Positions 1 through 7,795 of a DNA stretch of 64,000 bases are shown here, piece by piece. Positions within the stretch are counted from its first letter, which is position 1; every line of letters starts with the position of its first letter. The notes below the pieces were generated by a model that saw only the letters and a list, made by a program, of their open reading frames with translations, was not told the origin of the DNA and did not search any database. Source of the DNA: Paracoccaceae bacterium (GTDB taxonomy: Bacteria > Pseudomonadota > Alphaproteobacteria > Rhodobacterales > Rhodobacteraceae); the NCBI GenBank assembly GCA_013003075.1, contig JABDLJ010000016.1, forward strand, positions 1-64,000. Direction: 5' to 3'. The translations under genes and the position numbers were made by a program.

Positions 1-2
1 GA

Positions 3-659
3 TCTGTCGACGGGCCCGTCGACGTTCCGATGAACGGCGCGATCTACAAGGCCGACCTCCTGGGCGGGCAGAAGACCGGGCTCTTTTTCGATCAGCGGCC
101 GAACCACGCCTTCGCGGGCTTGCTGGCGAATGGCGCGCGCGTTCTTGATGTCTTCAGCCATGTCGGCGGCTTCGGGCTGGCCGCCCTGGCGCAAGGCGCG
201 GCGAGCGCCCGCGCCATCGACAGTTCGGCCGCCGCGCTTGGCCTTGCAGAGGCCGGCGCGCGCGCCAGCGGCACCGCAGAGCGCTTCAGCACGACCCGCG
301 GAGACGCCTTTGCCGTCATGTCCGAGATGGCTCAGGGCGGCGAGAGCTTCGATCTGGTGGTCTGCGATCCGCCGGCCTTCGCACCGGCCAAGGCGGCGCT
401 CGATGCCGGACTGCGCGCCTATGAGAAAGTCGCACGGAACGCCGCCGCTCTGGTCGCGCCCGGAGGCTTTCTGGGGCTGTGTTCGTGCAGCCATGCCGCC
501 GATCTGGCCCGGTTCCGCGCCGCCTCGTTGCGCGGGATCGGCAGGGCCGGGCGCCGCGCGCAGCTTTTGCACACCGGGTTTGCCGGACCCGACCATCCCC
601 AGCACCCGGCGCTTGATGAAAGCGGCTATCTCAAAGCGCTGTTCCTGCGGCTTGACTGA
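3..659 (+). CDS. RlmI-like class I SAM-dependent rRNA methyltransferase, C-terminal part (5' end outside window)
   Basis: The gene is cut by the window edge; the open frame runs in from position 3 and stops at 657-659. The visible part is a Rossmann-fold methyltransferase resembling the catalytic domain of RlmI-type 23S rRNA m5C methyltransferases: GQKTGLFFDQRPNH just before the fold, the SAM-binding strand VFSHVGGFGL, the motif CDPPAFAPAK, and a late CSCSHA motif that in this family holds the cysteines near the active site. The N-terminal PUA-type RNA-binding domain expected for the family would lie upstream. The stop overlaps the next start (TGATG), so the two genes are probably co-transcribed. 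Family assignment is firm; the exact RNA target is inferred. Confidence 0.85.
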   Translation, partial: SVDGPVDVPMNGAIYKADLLGGQKTGLFFDQRPNHAFAGLLANGARVLDVFSHVGGFGLAALAQGAASARAIDSSAAALGLAEAGARASGTAERFSTTRGDAFAVMSEMAQGGESFDLVVCDPPAFAPAKAALDAGLRAYEKVARNAAALVAPGGFLGLCSCSHAADLARFRAASLRGIGRAGRRAQLLHTGFAGPDHPQHPALDESGYLKALFLRLD

Positions 660-1210
660 TGCGTGTGCTGATCGACGCTTGTGTCCTTTATCCCACCGTC
701 TTGCGGGAAATCGTCATCGGCGTGGCCAGGACCGGTGCGTTCGAGCCGCTCTGGAGCCCGCGCATCCTGGAAGAATGGGCCCGCGCGGTAGAGCGCAACC
801 TGCCGGGCGAGCGTGCGGTGGCCGAGGCCGAGATCGCGCTTTTACGCGCCGGCTGGCCCGAGGCCGAGATTGCCGAGGCGCCCGGGATCGCGCGCGATCT
901 GTGGCTGCCCGATGCAGATGACGTGCATGTCCTGGCCGCCGCGATCACCGCAAGGGCCGACGAGATCCTGACGCTGAATGTTCGCGATTTTCCCGCCCGC
1001 ACGCTTGCGCCGCACGGGATCGTGGTGCGTCATCCCGATACGTTCCTTCTGGAGATCTGGCACGCCGATCCCGACGGGGTGGAACGCATCGTGGGCGCGG
1101 TTCACGCCCGCGCCGAAGAGATCCTTGGGAAAACGATCGATCTGCGCGCGATGCTCAAGCGGTCCCGCCTGCCGCGGCTCGGCAAGGCCCTGGCGCGCGG
1201 CGCGGGCTAG
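659..1210 (+). CDS. PIN-domain protein of the RSP_2648 type
   Basis: A 183-residue protein starting in the TGATG overlap with the methyltransferase gene. It begins MRVLIDACVLYP, the first acidic motif of PIN-domain ribonucleases, and continues with an Asp-rich LPDADDVHVLAAAI segment and LTLNVRDFP near residue 105-115, which supply the other acidic residues of the metal site. These features point to a PIN nuclease fold. It resembles the stand-alone PIN proteins found in Rhodobacteraceae (my recollection of the RSP_2648 family). No antitoxin-like gene is next to it, so a VapC-type toxin role is not supported. It converges with the M48 protease gene, overlapping it by 4 bases. Confidence 0.8.
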   Translation: MRVLIDACVLYPTVLREIVIGVARTGAFEPLWSPRILEEWARAVERNLPGERAVAEAEIALLRAGWPEAEIAEAPGIARDLWLPDADDVHVLAAAITARADEILTLNVRDFPARTLAPHGIVVRHPDTFLLEIWHADPDGVERIVGAVHARAEEILGKTIDLRAMLKRSRLPRLGKALARGAG

Positions 1211-1905
1211 TCGGACACGGCCGTCCACTTGGCTTCCAGCGCCTCGATCGCCTTGACGCGCTCTTCTGTTTTGGGGTGGCTCATCAGCCAGGCCGGCACC
1301 GCGCCGGCGCGCGACTGGGTCAGCTCTTCCAGCTTGGCGAAAAGGGTCTTCTGCGGCCCGGTGCCGATACCCGCCTTGGTCAGAAGCGCCGAGGCATAGG
1401 CATCCGCCTCGTACTCGTCCGAGCGCGACAGGCCCGCGGCCAGAAGCGAGGCCAGACCATTGGCGATCCAGACACCGATGCCGGGCAGGAACCGCGACAA
1501 GACCAGCGCCAGCGCCGTGCGCAGCGCGTTCTGGCCGGAAAAGTCGATCATCCGGCGACGCGAGTGCCCCAAGGCAACGTGGCCAAGTTCGTGCGCGATC
1601 ACGCTGGCCATTTCCTCGGCGGTGACCTCTTTTTGCTGATACTTGCGGTAAAATCCGCGCGTGATGAAGATCCGGCCATCCGGCGCGGCCAGCCCATTCA
1701 CCGGGTCGATTTCGTAGATATGCACCTTGATCCGCGGCAGATCGAGCGCGTCGGCCATCCGGTCGCAGAGCCTTTTCAGCACCGGATCGGCAAGCTCGGT
1801 CGACCGGGCGTCAAGCTCGCGCCCGGTGCGCCAGACCGAAAAGCGGTACATCACCAGCGCATAGAGCACCGCGAGAAATATGGGCGTGAACTTCAGCATA
1901 GCCAA
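1207..1905 (-). CDS. M48 family membrane-associated zinc metalloprotease
   Basis: A 232-residue protein with an N-terminal hydrophobic segment (about residues 5-21) followed by a peptidase M48 domain. The zinc-binding helix IAHELGHVALGH is at about residue 105, and the third ligand region DEYEADAYA lies downstream, as in HtpX/Oma1/BepA relatives. It lacks the extra C-terminal repeats of BepA, so it is a short stand-alone M48 protease, probably periplasmic-facing. It is the last gene of the minus-strand run that starts with the MoxR ATPase. The substrate cannot be read from the sequence. Confidence 0.88.
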   Translation of the reverse strand: MAMLKFTPIFLAVLYALVMYRFSVWRTGRELDARSTELADPVLKRLCDRMADALDLPRIKVHIYEIDPVNGLAAPDGRIFITRGFYRKYQQKEVTAEEMASVIAHELGHVALGHSRRRMIDFSGQNALRTALALVLSRFLPGIGVWIANGLASLLAAGLSRSDEYEADAYASALLTKAGIGTGPQKTLFAKLEELTQSRAGAVPAWLMSHPKTEERVKAIEALEAKWTAVSD

Positions 1906-1937
1906 GATATGGGGCGCGAAGGCGGGTGCGGCAAGGT

Positions 1938-2534
1938 CTAGGATCGCTCTTCGCGGAGCCGCTGAAGAAGAAGATAGCCCAGTGCCGCAGCGACCGCGAC
2001 AAGGGCCAGGGTGGCCACGAGATTGCCAAGAAGGTCAGCAAGCAGCACGACATCAGACGAAAACGCGGCGCCGAGCCCGATGTAGAGCGCCACCCAGACG
2101 GTCTCGCCCAGGACGCTCGCGATGGAAAAGCGCGCCCAGCCAAGGCCCGCCGCACCGCCGATCAGGTTCACATACGGGCCAAGCGGGCTGAAAAGCCAGC
2201 GGCTGAGAAACACGCCGGTTCCGCCGAACCGGCCCAGCAGCCCGCGGGCTTTGTGCACAAGCCGGGCGCGGGCAGGGTGGCGCTCGATCTCCTGCAACAG
2301 CCGCCCACCGGCGCTGCGCCCCAGCGCATACCCGGCCTGATCGCCAAGGACGGCGCCGGTCAGCGCTGCGCCTGCAACCGATGCCAAAGCCAGATCGCCC
2401 GAGGCCACAAAAGCGCCGCCGGCCAGCATCATCAGCGAGGTCGGGACCGGCATGGCAAGGCAGGACAGAAAGGTCGCAACGCCCAGCACGAGCGCGCCGT
2501 AGCTGGCGACAAGTTGCAGCAGGGTTTCGGTCAT
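1938..2534 (-). CDS. DedA family integral membrane protein
   Basis: A 198-residue hydrophobic protein with the DedA/VTT architecture: a re-entrant N-terminal segment, the motif GAVLGDQAGYALGR at about residue 60-75, the conserved FLSRWLFSPLGPYVNLIGG segment, and C-terminal membrane helices. DedA proteins contribute to envelope homeostasis and lipid flipping; the specific role here is inferred from the family only. Its start overlaps the stop of the preceding 113-residue gene by 4 bases (ATGA), so the two are translationally coupled. Confidence 0.88.
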   Translation of the reverse strand: MTETLLQLVASYGALVLGVATFLSCLAMPVPTSLMMLAGGAFVASGDLALASVAGAALTGAVLGDQAGYALGRSAGGRLLQEIERHPARARLVHKARGLLGRFGGTGVFLSRWLFSPLGPYVNLIGGAAGLGWARFSIASVLGETVWVALYIGLGAAFSSDVVLLADLLGNLVATLALVAVAAALGYLLLQRLREERS

Positions 2535-2872
2535 TCGCCGGCGCGGTGCTTGCGGATCGCGGTCTCCAGCGCCGCGATCAGATCCTCCGGCGCGACGCCG
2601 CGGTCACGTGCTATCTCGGCCAATGTCTGGCGGCCGGGTTTTTCGGCACGATCCAGAAGCAGCGCGCCGGCCACAAGATCAGGGGGCAAATCCCAGGCGC
2701 GCGAGACGTAACGCGGGGTCATCCAGCCCGCAATTGGCTGGTCGAGGTGACGCTGATCGGCCCAATAGACCGCCATCATCACGGTTCGGAACGTGAAGAA
2801 GACCGCCAGCGCCGCGACCGCAACGAATGCGATCAGCAAGACCTTGTTGCGCCGCCAGAGACGCCCGATCAC
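2531..2872 (-). CDS. Small single-span membrane protein of unknown function
   Basis: I place the start at GTG 2872-2870 because it overlaps the stop of the VWA-protein gene as GTGA; a longer reading would run inside that gene. The 113-residue product has one strong N-terminal transmembrane helix (about residues 10-30, VLLIAFVAVAALAVFF) followed by a soluble tail with a short helical EALIEAL-like end (LTAIRKH region). No known family is recognised. Overlaps on both sides (VWA gene upstream, dedA downstream) suggest it is made together with them. Confidence 0.7.
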   Translation of the reverse strand: MIGRLWRRNKVLLIAFVAVAALAVFFTFRTVMMAVYWADQRHLDQPIAGWMTPRYVSRAWDLPPDLVAGALLLDRAEKPGRQTLAEIARDRGVAPEDLIAALETAIRKHRAGE

Positions 2873-4056
2873 CGTCCCAGCGCCTTCATGCCGCGCTCCA
2901 ACCCCTCCAGCGTCATCGGCACCATGGCGTCTGCGCCGAAGATCTCGCGGATCATCCCGATCGACTGGGTATAGCGCCAATGCGCCTCGGGCACCGGGTT
3001 GATCCAGAGGTTCGACGGCCACTGATCGCGCGCGCGCTCCAGCCAGACCTGGCCGGGCTCGGCGTTCCAGAATTCGTTGGCGCCGCCGGGAAAGGCAACC
3101 TCGTAGGGCGACATCGACGCATCGCCGACGAAAATGCACTTGTAGCCCGGCCCATAGGTGCGCAGCAGGTCATGGGTCGGGATCTGCTCGGTCCAGCGGC
3201 GTGTATTGTCGCGCCACACCCCATCGTAGAGGCAGTTGTGAAAGTAGAAATGCTCCAGGTGCTTCAGCTCGGAGCGGGCGGCGCTGAAGAGCTCTTCGAC
3301 CACCTTCACATGCGGGTCCATCGAGCCGCCGACATCGACAAAAAGCAAGACCTTTACGGCGTTGCGCCTCTCGGGCCGGGTCTGGACATCGAGATAGCCA
3401 TGCTCGGCGGTGGCGCGGATCGTGCCGTCGAGATCAAGCTCGTCCGCAGCTCCATCGCGCGCCCAGCGGCGCAGGCGGCGCAGCGCCACCTTTATGTTCC
3501 GCGTTCCCAGTTCAACTGTGTCGTCCAAGTCCTTGAATTCGCGCCTGTCCCAGACCTTGACTGCGCGCTGGTGACGGCTTTCGGACTGGCCGATGCGCAC
3601 ACCTTCGGGATTGTAGCCATAGGCGCCGAAGGGCGAGGTTCCGGCGGTGCCCACCCATTTGGAGCCGCCCTGGTGCCGGCCGTCTTGTTCTTCAAGGCGC
3701 TGGCGCAGGGTCTCCATCAGCTTGTCGAAGCCGCCGAGCGCTTCGATCTCGGCCTTCTCTTCGTCGCTGAGGTGCTTTTCGGCCATTTTGGCCAGCCAGT
3801 CGCCGGGGATGTCGATCGCGTCCAGGACATCCTGGGCGCTGATCGCCGCCAGCCCGTCGAAGGCCGCCGCAAAGGCGCGGTCGAACCGGTCGAGATGGCG
3901 CTCGTCTTTGACCATGGCCGAGCGGGCCAGGTAGTAAAAGCCTTCCGGATCATAAGTCACGAGCCCAGCGGCCATGCCGTCGAGAAATGCAAGGTATTCG
4001 CGCATCGAGACCGGAACACGCGCCTCGCGCAGGGTTTCGAAGAAGGGCAGGAACAT
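2869..4056 (-). CDS. VWA domain protein, CoxE/YehP-like partner of a MoxR ATPase
   Basis: A 395-residue protein with an N-terminal helical part and a C-terminal von Willebrand A domain. The metal-ion-dependent adhesion motif is seen as LLFVDVGGSMDPH (DxGxS) around residue 245, with GDASMSPYE further on. The middle contains a Gly/Gln-rich linker with FGAYGYNPEGVRIG, typical of the CoxE-like VWA proteins that work with MoxR AAA+ ATPases in protein maturation or metal insertion. The MoxR partner is present 2.2 kb upstream on the same strand (start 7070). The client of the pair is unknown; nothing nearby is an obvious CO dehydrogenase. Confidence 0.85.
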   Translation of the reverse strand: MFLPFFETLREARVPVSMREYLAFLDGMAAGLVTYDPEGFYYLARSAMVKDERHLDRFDRAFAAAFDGLAAISAQDVLDAIDIPGDWLAKMAEKHLSDEEKAEIEALGGFDKLMETLRQRLEEQDGRHQGGSKWVGTAGTSPFGAYGYNPEGVRIGQSESRHQRAVKVWDRREFKDLDDTVELGTRNIKVALRRLRRWARDGAADELDLDGTIRATAEHGYLDVQTRPERRNAVKVLLFVDVGGSMDPHVKVVEELFSAARSELKHLEHFYFHNCLYDGVWRDNTRRWTEQIPTHDLLRTYGPGYKCIFVGDASMSPYEVAFPGGANEFWNAEPGQVWLERARDQWPSNLWINPVPEAHWRYTQSIGMIREIFGADAMVPMTLEGLERGMKALGR

Positions 4057-4096
4057 CCCGGCGGCTCCTTTGCGGCTGGGCCGGATCGGGCCCGCC

Positions 4097-4261
4097 TTAC
4101 GTCAAATGGCTGATCGCTATACTGACAAAGAGGCCCACGATGCCAAGGGCGATCCCGTACGCCGCGCCGTATTGCGCCATATCGAGCCTTTTGCCGCCGC
4201 GCTTGCGCGCCACCATGGCGCCCCAGAAGGCGCCGATCACCAGCCCTGCCAATACGATCAC
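4097..4261 (-). CDS. 54-residue membrane protein
   Basis: This short gene lies between the VWA gene and the DUF2927 lipoprotein gene. Its GTG start (4261-4259) overlaps the upstream stop (TGA) as GTGA, the same coupling seen at other junctions in this run. The product has two hydrophobic helices, roughly residues 1-18 (LAGLVIGAFWGAMVA) and 33-51 (AAYGIALGIVGLFVSIAI), joined by a basic turn RKRGGKRLDMAQY, suggesting a hairpin in the inner membrane. Similar mini-proteins occur next to this gene set in other Rhodobacterales, as I recall, but no function is known. Confidence 0.7.
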   Translation of the reverse strand: MIVLAGLVIGAFWGAMVARKRGGKRLDMAQYGAAYGIALGIVGLFVSIAISHLT

Positions 4262-5631
4262 GTGCCGCTCCCGTCCTCCCGCGTTCTGGCCAGCCCCGCA
4301 ATCTCGGAGGCGCGGGCCCGCACGGCCCTGTCAGAGCCGAAGCCATAGCGCGCCCATCCTAGACTGTCGAGGCGCACGTCACGGGCTTCCGAGGCGCGGC
4401 CCAGAAGCTCCAGCGCTTCGGCCTTGACCATCAGGAGGGTCGACAAGAGGGCGGCGTTTTCGGCGCGGGCGACCGGGGCAAGATGCTCGTTGACGATCTC
4501 GAGCGCCACGTCGGGCTGGCCGGCTGCCAGGGCAAACGCCGAAAGCTGCATCCCCACATGCGCGGCCTGGATGCGGGTTTCATCGCTGGACTGGTAGATC
4601 GCGCCTGCCTGCAGGAACGCGCCGATCGCAAGCTCGGGCTCGGTGCCCAGATGCAAGCGGCCAAGCGCGTATAGCGAAAACGCCAGGCGCGGGCCTTGCC
4701 AGCCCTCGGCGCGGGCAATCGCCACCGCCTCGCGTGCCGCCGATCTGCGCCGCGCAGGCGGTGTTCCGGGGCCAAGCGCCCGCTCGATCGCCATGATCCA
4801 GCGCCGGGGCGTGCGTGTCTCGGTGTCGCGATTCACGTCGCGCCGGCCCGACGGGTTGAGCCGCGCCAGGATGCGCGGCAGGCGGGCGGCGACTTGCGAA
4901 CGGCTCATCCCGGATTGCAGTTCGGGCGCGTAGATCGTGCGCAGGACCAGCATGTCGAAACCGGTCAAAACGGTATGAAAATTATCGTCGTTGAAGACGC
5001 TGTCGGGAAGCCGGTAGAGATCGTTGAGCGGGCCGATGGCCTGGGCAATCTCTTCGTGCAGGCAATCGCGCACCTCTTGCGGCGAGACATCGCCGGGCAG
5101 GAAGATCGCCAGCCGCTCGCGGTTTTCCAGTGTCGACCAGTCGACCGTACCGTTGCGGCGGTTGCGGCGGAATTCGCGCCAGCCGGTGACGCGGGGCACC
5201 ACGAAACAGGCCGCCTTGGGCACGACGCGCTGCAATTCGTCGCGGCGCAGCACTTCTATGGTGATGCCGGCCGTCTGGGCGGCCGCAACACGCGAGATGT
5301 CGATGCCGGCCTCGCTGCGCAGCCGCGCGATCAGCCGGTCGAGATCGGGCATCAGGCTGGCCGGCGCGTCGCCAAGCACGCGCACCGTGATCGGGCCTTC
5401 AAAGCGCGTCAGAACGGGCAGGGGGCGGCCGCTTTCCAGCTGGAACACCAGATCCAGGATGTCCTGCGCGATCCGCGCATTAGAGCGCTGCGGCCGTTCG
5501 GCCATCGGCGCGCTGAAGGTCTTCATCGGCGGAAGTTCGATGTCCGGCGTCGCAAGGCGCCCCGCCGAGGGACCGTCCGTGGCACCGCAAGCCGACAGCA
5601 TCAAGGCGCCTATGATCAGGGCAAACCGCAT
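4258..5631 (-). CDS. DUF2927 lipoprotein with C-terminal TPR-like region
   Basis: A 457-residue protein starting with a lipoprotein signal peptide: a hydrophobic stretch then the lipobox LMLSACG, with Cys at residue 15. The first half carries a DUF2927 domain, recognised by HEEIAQAIGPLNDLYRLPDS and FNDDNFHTVLTGFD, sharing the HE-E pattern and a catalytic-looking layout but without proven activity. The second half is Ala-rich helical repeats that look TPR-like (SLYALGRLHLG, AFALAAGQPDVALE). It is probably anchored in the outer membrane facing the periplasm. It is 3 bases from the GNAT gene and overlaps the 54-residue gene. Confidence 0.8.
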   Translation of the reverse strand: MRFALIIGALMLSACGATDGPSAGRLATPDIELPPMKTFSAPMAERPQRSNARIAQDILDLVFQLESGRPLPVLTRFEGPITVRVLGDAPASLMPDLDRLIARLRSEAGIDISRVAAAQTAGITIEVLRRDELQRVVPKAACFVVPRVTGWREFRRNRRNGTVDWSTLENRERLAIFLPGDVSPQEVRDCLHEEIAQAIGPLNDLYRLPDSVFNDDNFHTVLTGFDMLVLRTIYAPELQSGMSRSQVAARLPRILARLNPSGRRDVNRDTETRTPRRWIMAIERALGPGTPPARRRSAAREAVAIARAEGWQGPRLAFSLYALGRLHLGTEPELAIGAFLQAGAIYQSSDETRIQAAHVGMQLSAFALAAGQPDVALEIVNEHLAPVARAENAALLSTLLMVKAEALELLGRASEARDVRLDSLGWARYGFGSDRAVRARASEIAGLARTREDGSGT

Positions 5632-5634
5632 CGT

Positions 5635-6129
5635 CTACACCCGATCGTACTTGATGAAGGGGCTCAACTTTCCGATCCTGTCGTAAAGCCGCCGCGCCTC
5701 GTGGTTGAAATCCTGCGTCAGCCAGTAGACCGCCGGCGCACCCGCGGCGTCCGATGCGGCATAGACCGCCTCGATCAGCGCCCGGCCGATCCCTTGCCCG
5801 CGTACATCCGGCTCGGCGTAGAGATCCTGCAGATACGTGACGTTGTCGGTGCGCCAGCCGTGCCGGTGATGCAGGAAATGCGCAAGACCCACCGGCCGGC
5901 CGTCCAGAACCGCGATCAAACCGTTGAAATCCTGCGGATCATCGCCCAGGAGGCGCTTGAAATAGACGTCATAGATCTCTTGCGGCCGGCTTGTCTGATA
6001 GAACGCCAGATACGCATGCCACATCCGGGCCCAGTCCGGCTTGTCGGCTTCGGCAAGAGGGCGGACCTTCAGAGCGTTTGAGACACGGGGGTCAGGGGCA
6101 GACACGAAAGCAGCGATTCCTTTTGGCAC
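5635..6129 (-). CDS. GNAT family N-acetyltransferase
   Basis: A 164-residue protein with a complete GNAT fold. The acetyl-CoA-binding motif A is clear as LYAEPDVRGQGIGRALIEAV (about residues 108-127), preceded by the beta-strand VGLAHFLHHR and followed by YWLTQDFNHEARRLYDRIG, the usual motif B ending with the conserved Tyr. The substrate is unknown; it resembles spermidine/spermine-type and small-molecule acetyltransferases of the family. The first ATG is used; a slightly later GTG is possible because conservation begins around residue 18. It ends 3 bases before the DUF2927 gene. Confidence 0.87.
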   Translation of the reverse strand: MPKGIAAFVSAPDPRVSNALKVRPLAEADKPDWARMWHAYLAFYQTSRPQEIYDVYFKRLLGDDPQDFNGLIAVLDGRPVGLAHFLHHRHGWRTDNVTYLQDLYAEPDVRGQGIGRALIEAVYAASDAAGAPAVYWLTQDFNHEARRLYDRIGKLSPFIKYDRV

Positions 6130-6230
6130 TGGTCACAGAGGTGCAGACTAGCCGGGCGTCCGGAGCCTGCCAAATGGTTTGCGCAGATGGCCCAGGGGCG
6201 GTGCGCGATCATCACACCACCGATCCCGGT

Positions 6231-7070
6231 TCAGCCCTGCCGCCGCGCCAGGAACGCCAGTCGCTCGAACAGATGCACGTCCTGTTCGTTCTTCAAAAGC
6301 GCCCCGTGCAGCCGCGGCAGGGCGCTGGCGGCATCGCTGCGCAGATCGTCGGCGCTGAGATCTTCCGCCAAAAGCAGCTTGAGCCAGTCGAGCACTTCGG
6401 AGGTCGAGGGCTTCTTTTTCAGCCCGGCCACCTCGCGCAGCTCGAAGAACTGGGTCAGCGCCTCGGTCAGAAGCGAGGCCTTGATGCCGGGATGGTGGAC
6501 CTCGACGATCCTGCGCATCGTGTCCATGTCCGGAAAGCGGATGTAGTGGAAAAAGCAGCGCCGCAGGAACGCGTCCGGCAGCTCTTTTTCGTTGTTTGAC
6601 GTGATGATGACCACCGGCCGGTGGCGCGCCTTGACGGTCTGGCCGGTCTCGTAGACGTGAAATTCCATCCGGTCGAGCTCTTGCAGAAGATCGTTCGGAA
6701 ACTCGATATCGGCCTTGTCGATCTCGTCTATCAGAAGCACGGTCTTTTCGTCCGCATCGAAGGCCTGCCACAGCTTGCCCTTGCGGATGTAGTTGCCGAC
6801 TTCGTGGACCCGCGCGTCGCCCAGCTGGCTGTCGCGCAACCTGCTGACCGCATCGTATTCGTAAAGCCCCTGCTGCGCCTTGGTGGTGGATTTCACATGC
6901 CATTCGATGAGCTGCAGGCCCAAAGCTGCGGCGACTTGCCGCGCCAGCTCGGTTTTGCCGGTTCCGGGCTCTCCCTTCACCAATAACGGGCGTTCAAGTG
7001 TCACTGTTGCGTTCACTGCAACAGTCAGGTCATCGGTCGCAATATAAGCGTCTGTGCCGTCAAATTTCAT
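6231..7070 (-). CDS. MoxR-family AAA+ ATPase
   Basis: A 279-residue AAA+ ATPase. Walker A is GEPGTGKTEL at about residue 33, Walker B is VLLIDEIDKAD at about 110, sensor 1 is VIITSNNEKELPDAFLRRC with the arginine finger region after it. The start is ATG 7070-7068; readings that begin further upstream would run into the intergenic region shared with dksA. MoxR ATPases act as chaperones together with a VWA protein, and a CoxE-like VWA protein is encoded downstream on the same strand. It is the first gene of the minus-strand run ending with the M48 protease. Confidence 0.9.
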   Translation of the reverse strand: MKFDGTDAYIATDDLTVAVNATVTLERPLLVKGEPGTGKTELARQVAAALGLQLIEWHVKSTTKAQQGLYEYDAVSRLRDSQLGDARVHEVGNYIRKGKLWQAFDADEKTVLLIDEIDKADIEFPNDLLQELDRMEFHVYETGQTVKARHRPVVIITSNNEKELPDAFLRRCFFHYIRFPDMDTMRRIVEVHHPGIKASLLTEALTQFFELREVAGLKKKPSTSEVLDWLKLLLAEDLSADDLRSDAASALPRLHGALLKNEQDVHLFERLAFLARRQG

Positions 7071-7140
7071 GTCAGATCGAGCCTTCCAAAGCGCTGTGCG
7101 CAGATCGACGTTACAGACCGCCTCACAGGGCTTCAAGAAG

Positions 7141-7163
7141 CGCTTATCGTGTATCGACAAGCG
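7141..7163. promoter_or_regulatory. Imperfect 23-bp palindrome between divergent moxR and dksA
   Basis: The arms CGCTTATCG and CGACAAGCG match at 8 of 9 positions around a 5-base centre. It lies about 70 bases upstream of the moxR start and about 87 upstream of dksA. It could be an operator for a dimeric regulator; no regulator is known, and the assignment is inference. Confidence 0.35.
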
Positions 7164-7249
7164 GTCTGGCTTGCGGTATGCCCCGCGCAAGGAGGCGCCT
7201 GATGTCAAACATCCAGAATGCGACCGCCAGTGATAAAAGGGGAAATGGT

Positions 7250-7672
7250 ATGAAGGCCGAGTCTTTTTTGCCCGACGACTATCGTCCAGCCGATGACGAA
7301 CCATTTATGAACGAGCGGCAACTTGAATGGTTCAGACGGGAATTAAACCGTCAGAAAGCTGAACTTCTCAGCGAAAGCAAATCCACGATCGCCGGCCTGC
7401 AGGACGGCACGCGAAATATTCCGGACATCGCAGATCGCGCCAGCGAGGAAACCGACCGCGCTCTTGAGCTGCGGATCCGTGATCGCCAGCGCAAGCTTGT
7501 CTCGAAGATCGATGCCGCTTTGCGGCGGATCGACGAGGCCGAGTTCGGCTATTGCCGTGACACGGGCGAGCCGATCTCGCTGAAGCGGCTGGTTGCCCGG
7601 CCGACCACAACGTTGAGCCTTGAGGCGCAAGAACGCCACGAGCGCCGCGAAAAAGTGCATCGCGAAGACTGA
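7250..7672 (+). CDS. dksA: DksA-like RNA polymerase-binding regulator with a degenerate zinc finger
   Basis: A 140-residue DksA/TraR-family protein. The start at 7250 is chosen because AAGGGG sits 7 bases upstream; an in-frame ATG at 7202 has no such site. It has the long coiled coil (RRELNRQKAELLSES to RIRDRQRKLVSKI) with the acidic tip PDIADRAS matching the DxxDxA motif that enters the RNA polymerase secondary channel. The C-terminal globular part has only one (FGYCRDTGEP) of the four cysteines of the classical zinc finger; the second pair is replaced by LSLEA. This matches the description, as I recall it, of the functional DksA of Rhodobacter sphaeroides. It probably mediates ppGpp-dependent control of transcription. 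A strong terminator follows. Confidence 0.88.
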   Translation: MKAESFLPDDYRPADDEPFMNERQLEWFRRELNRQKAELLSESKSTIAGLQDGTRNIPDIADRASEETDRALELRIRDRQRKLVSKIDAALRRIDEAEFGYCRDTGEPISLKRLVARPTTTLSLEAQERHERREKVHRED

Positions 7673-7748
7673 TCGTCGCGGCAACATGACGACACGCGCC
7701 GCATCAACGCACATGCGGCGAACCCCAAGTTCCGGGGAGGAGGAGGGG

Positions 7749-7780
7749 GCGCCGAAGCAGCGATGCTTTGGCGCTTTCTT
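7749..7780 (+). terminator. Rho-independent terminator after dksA
   Basis: An 11-bp stem (GCGCCGAAGCA pairing with TGCTTTGGCGC, one G-T pair) closes a GCGA loop and is followed by TTTCTT. It lies just before the FAD monooxygenase gene. Confidence 0.8.
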
Positions 7781-7795
7781 CGTTTGGGGTAGCGG

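Noticed and set aside
659-1210. PIN-domain gene as toxin of a toxin-antitoxin pair
   Set aside because: It overlaps a methyltransferase, not an antitoxin gene, and no small DNA-binding partner is adjacent.
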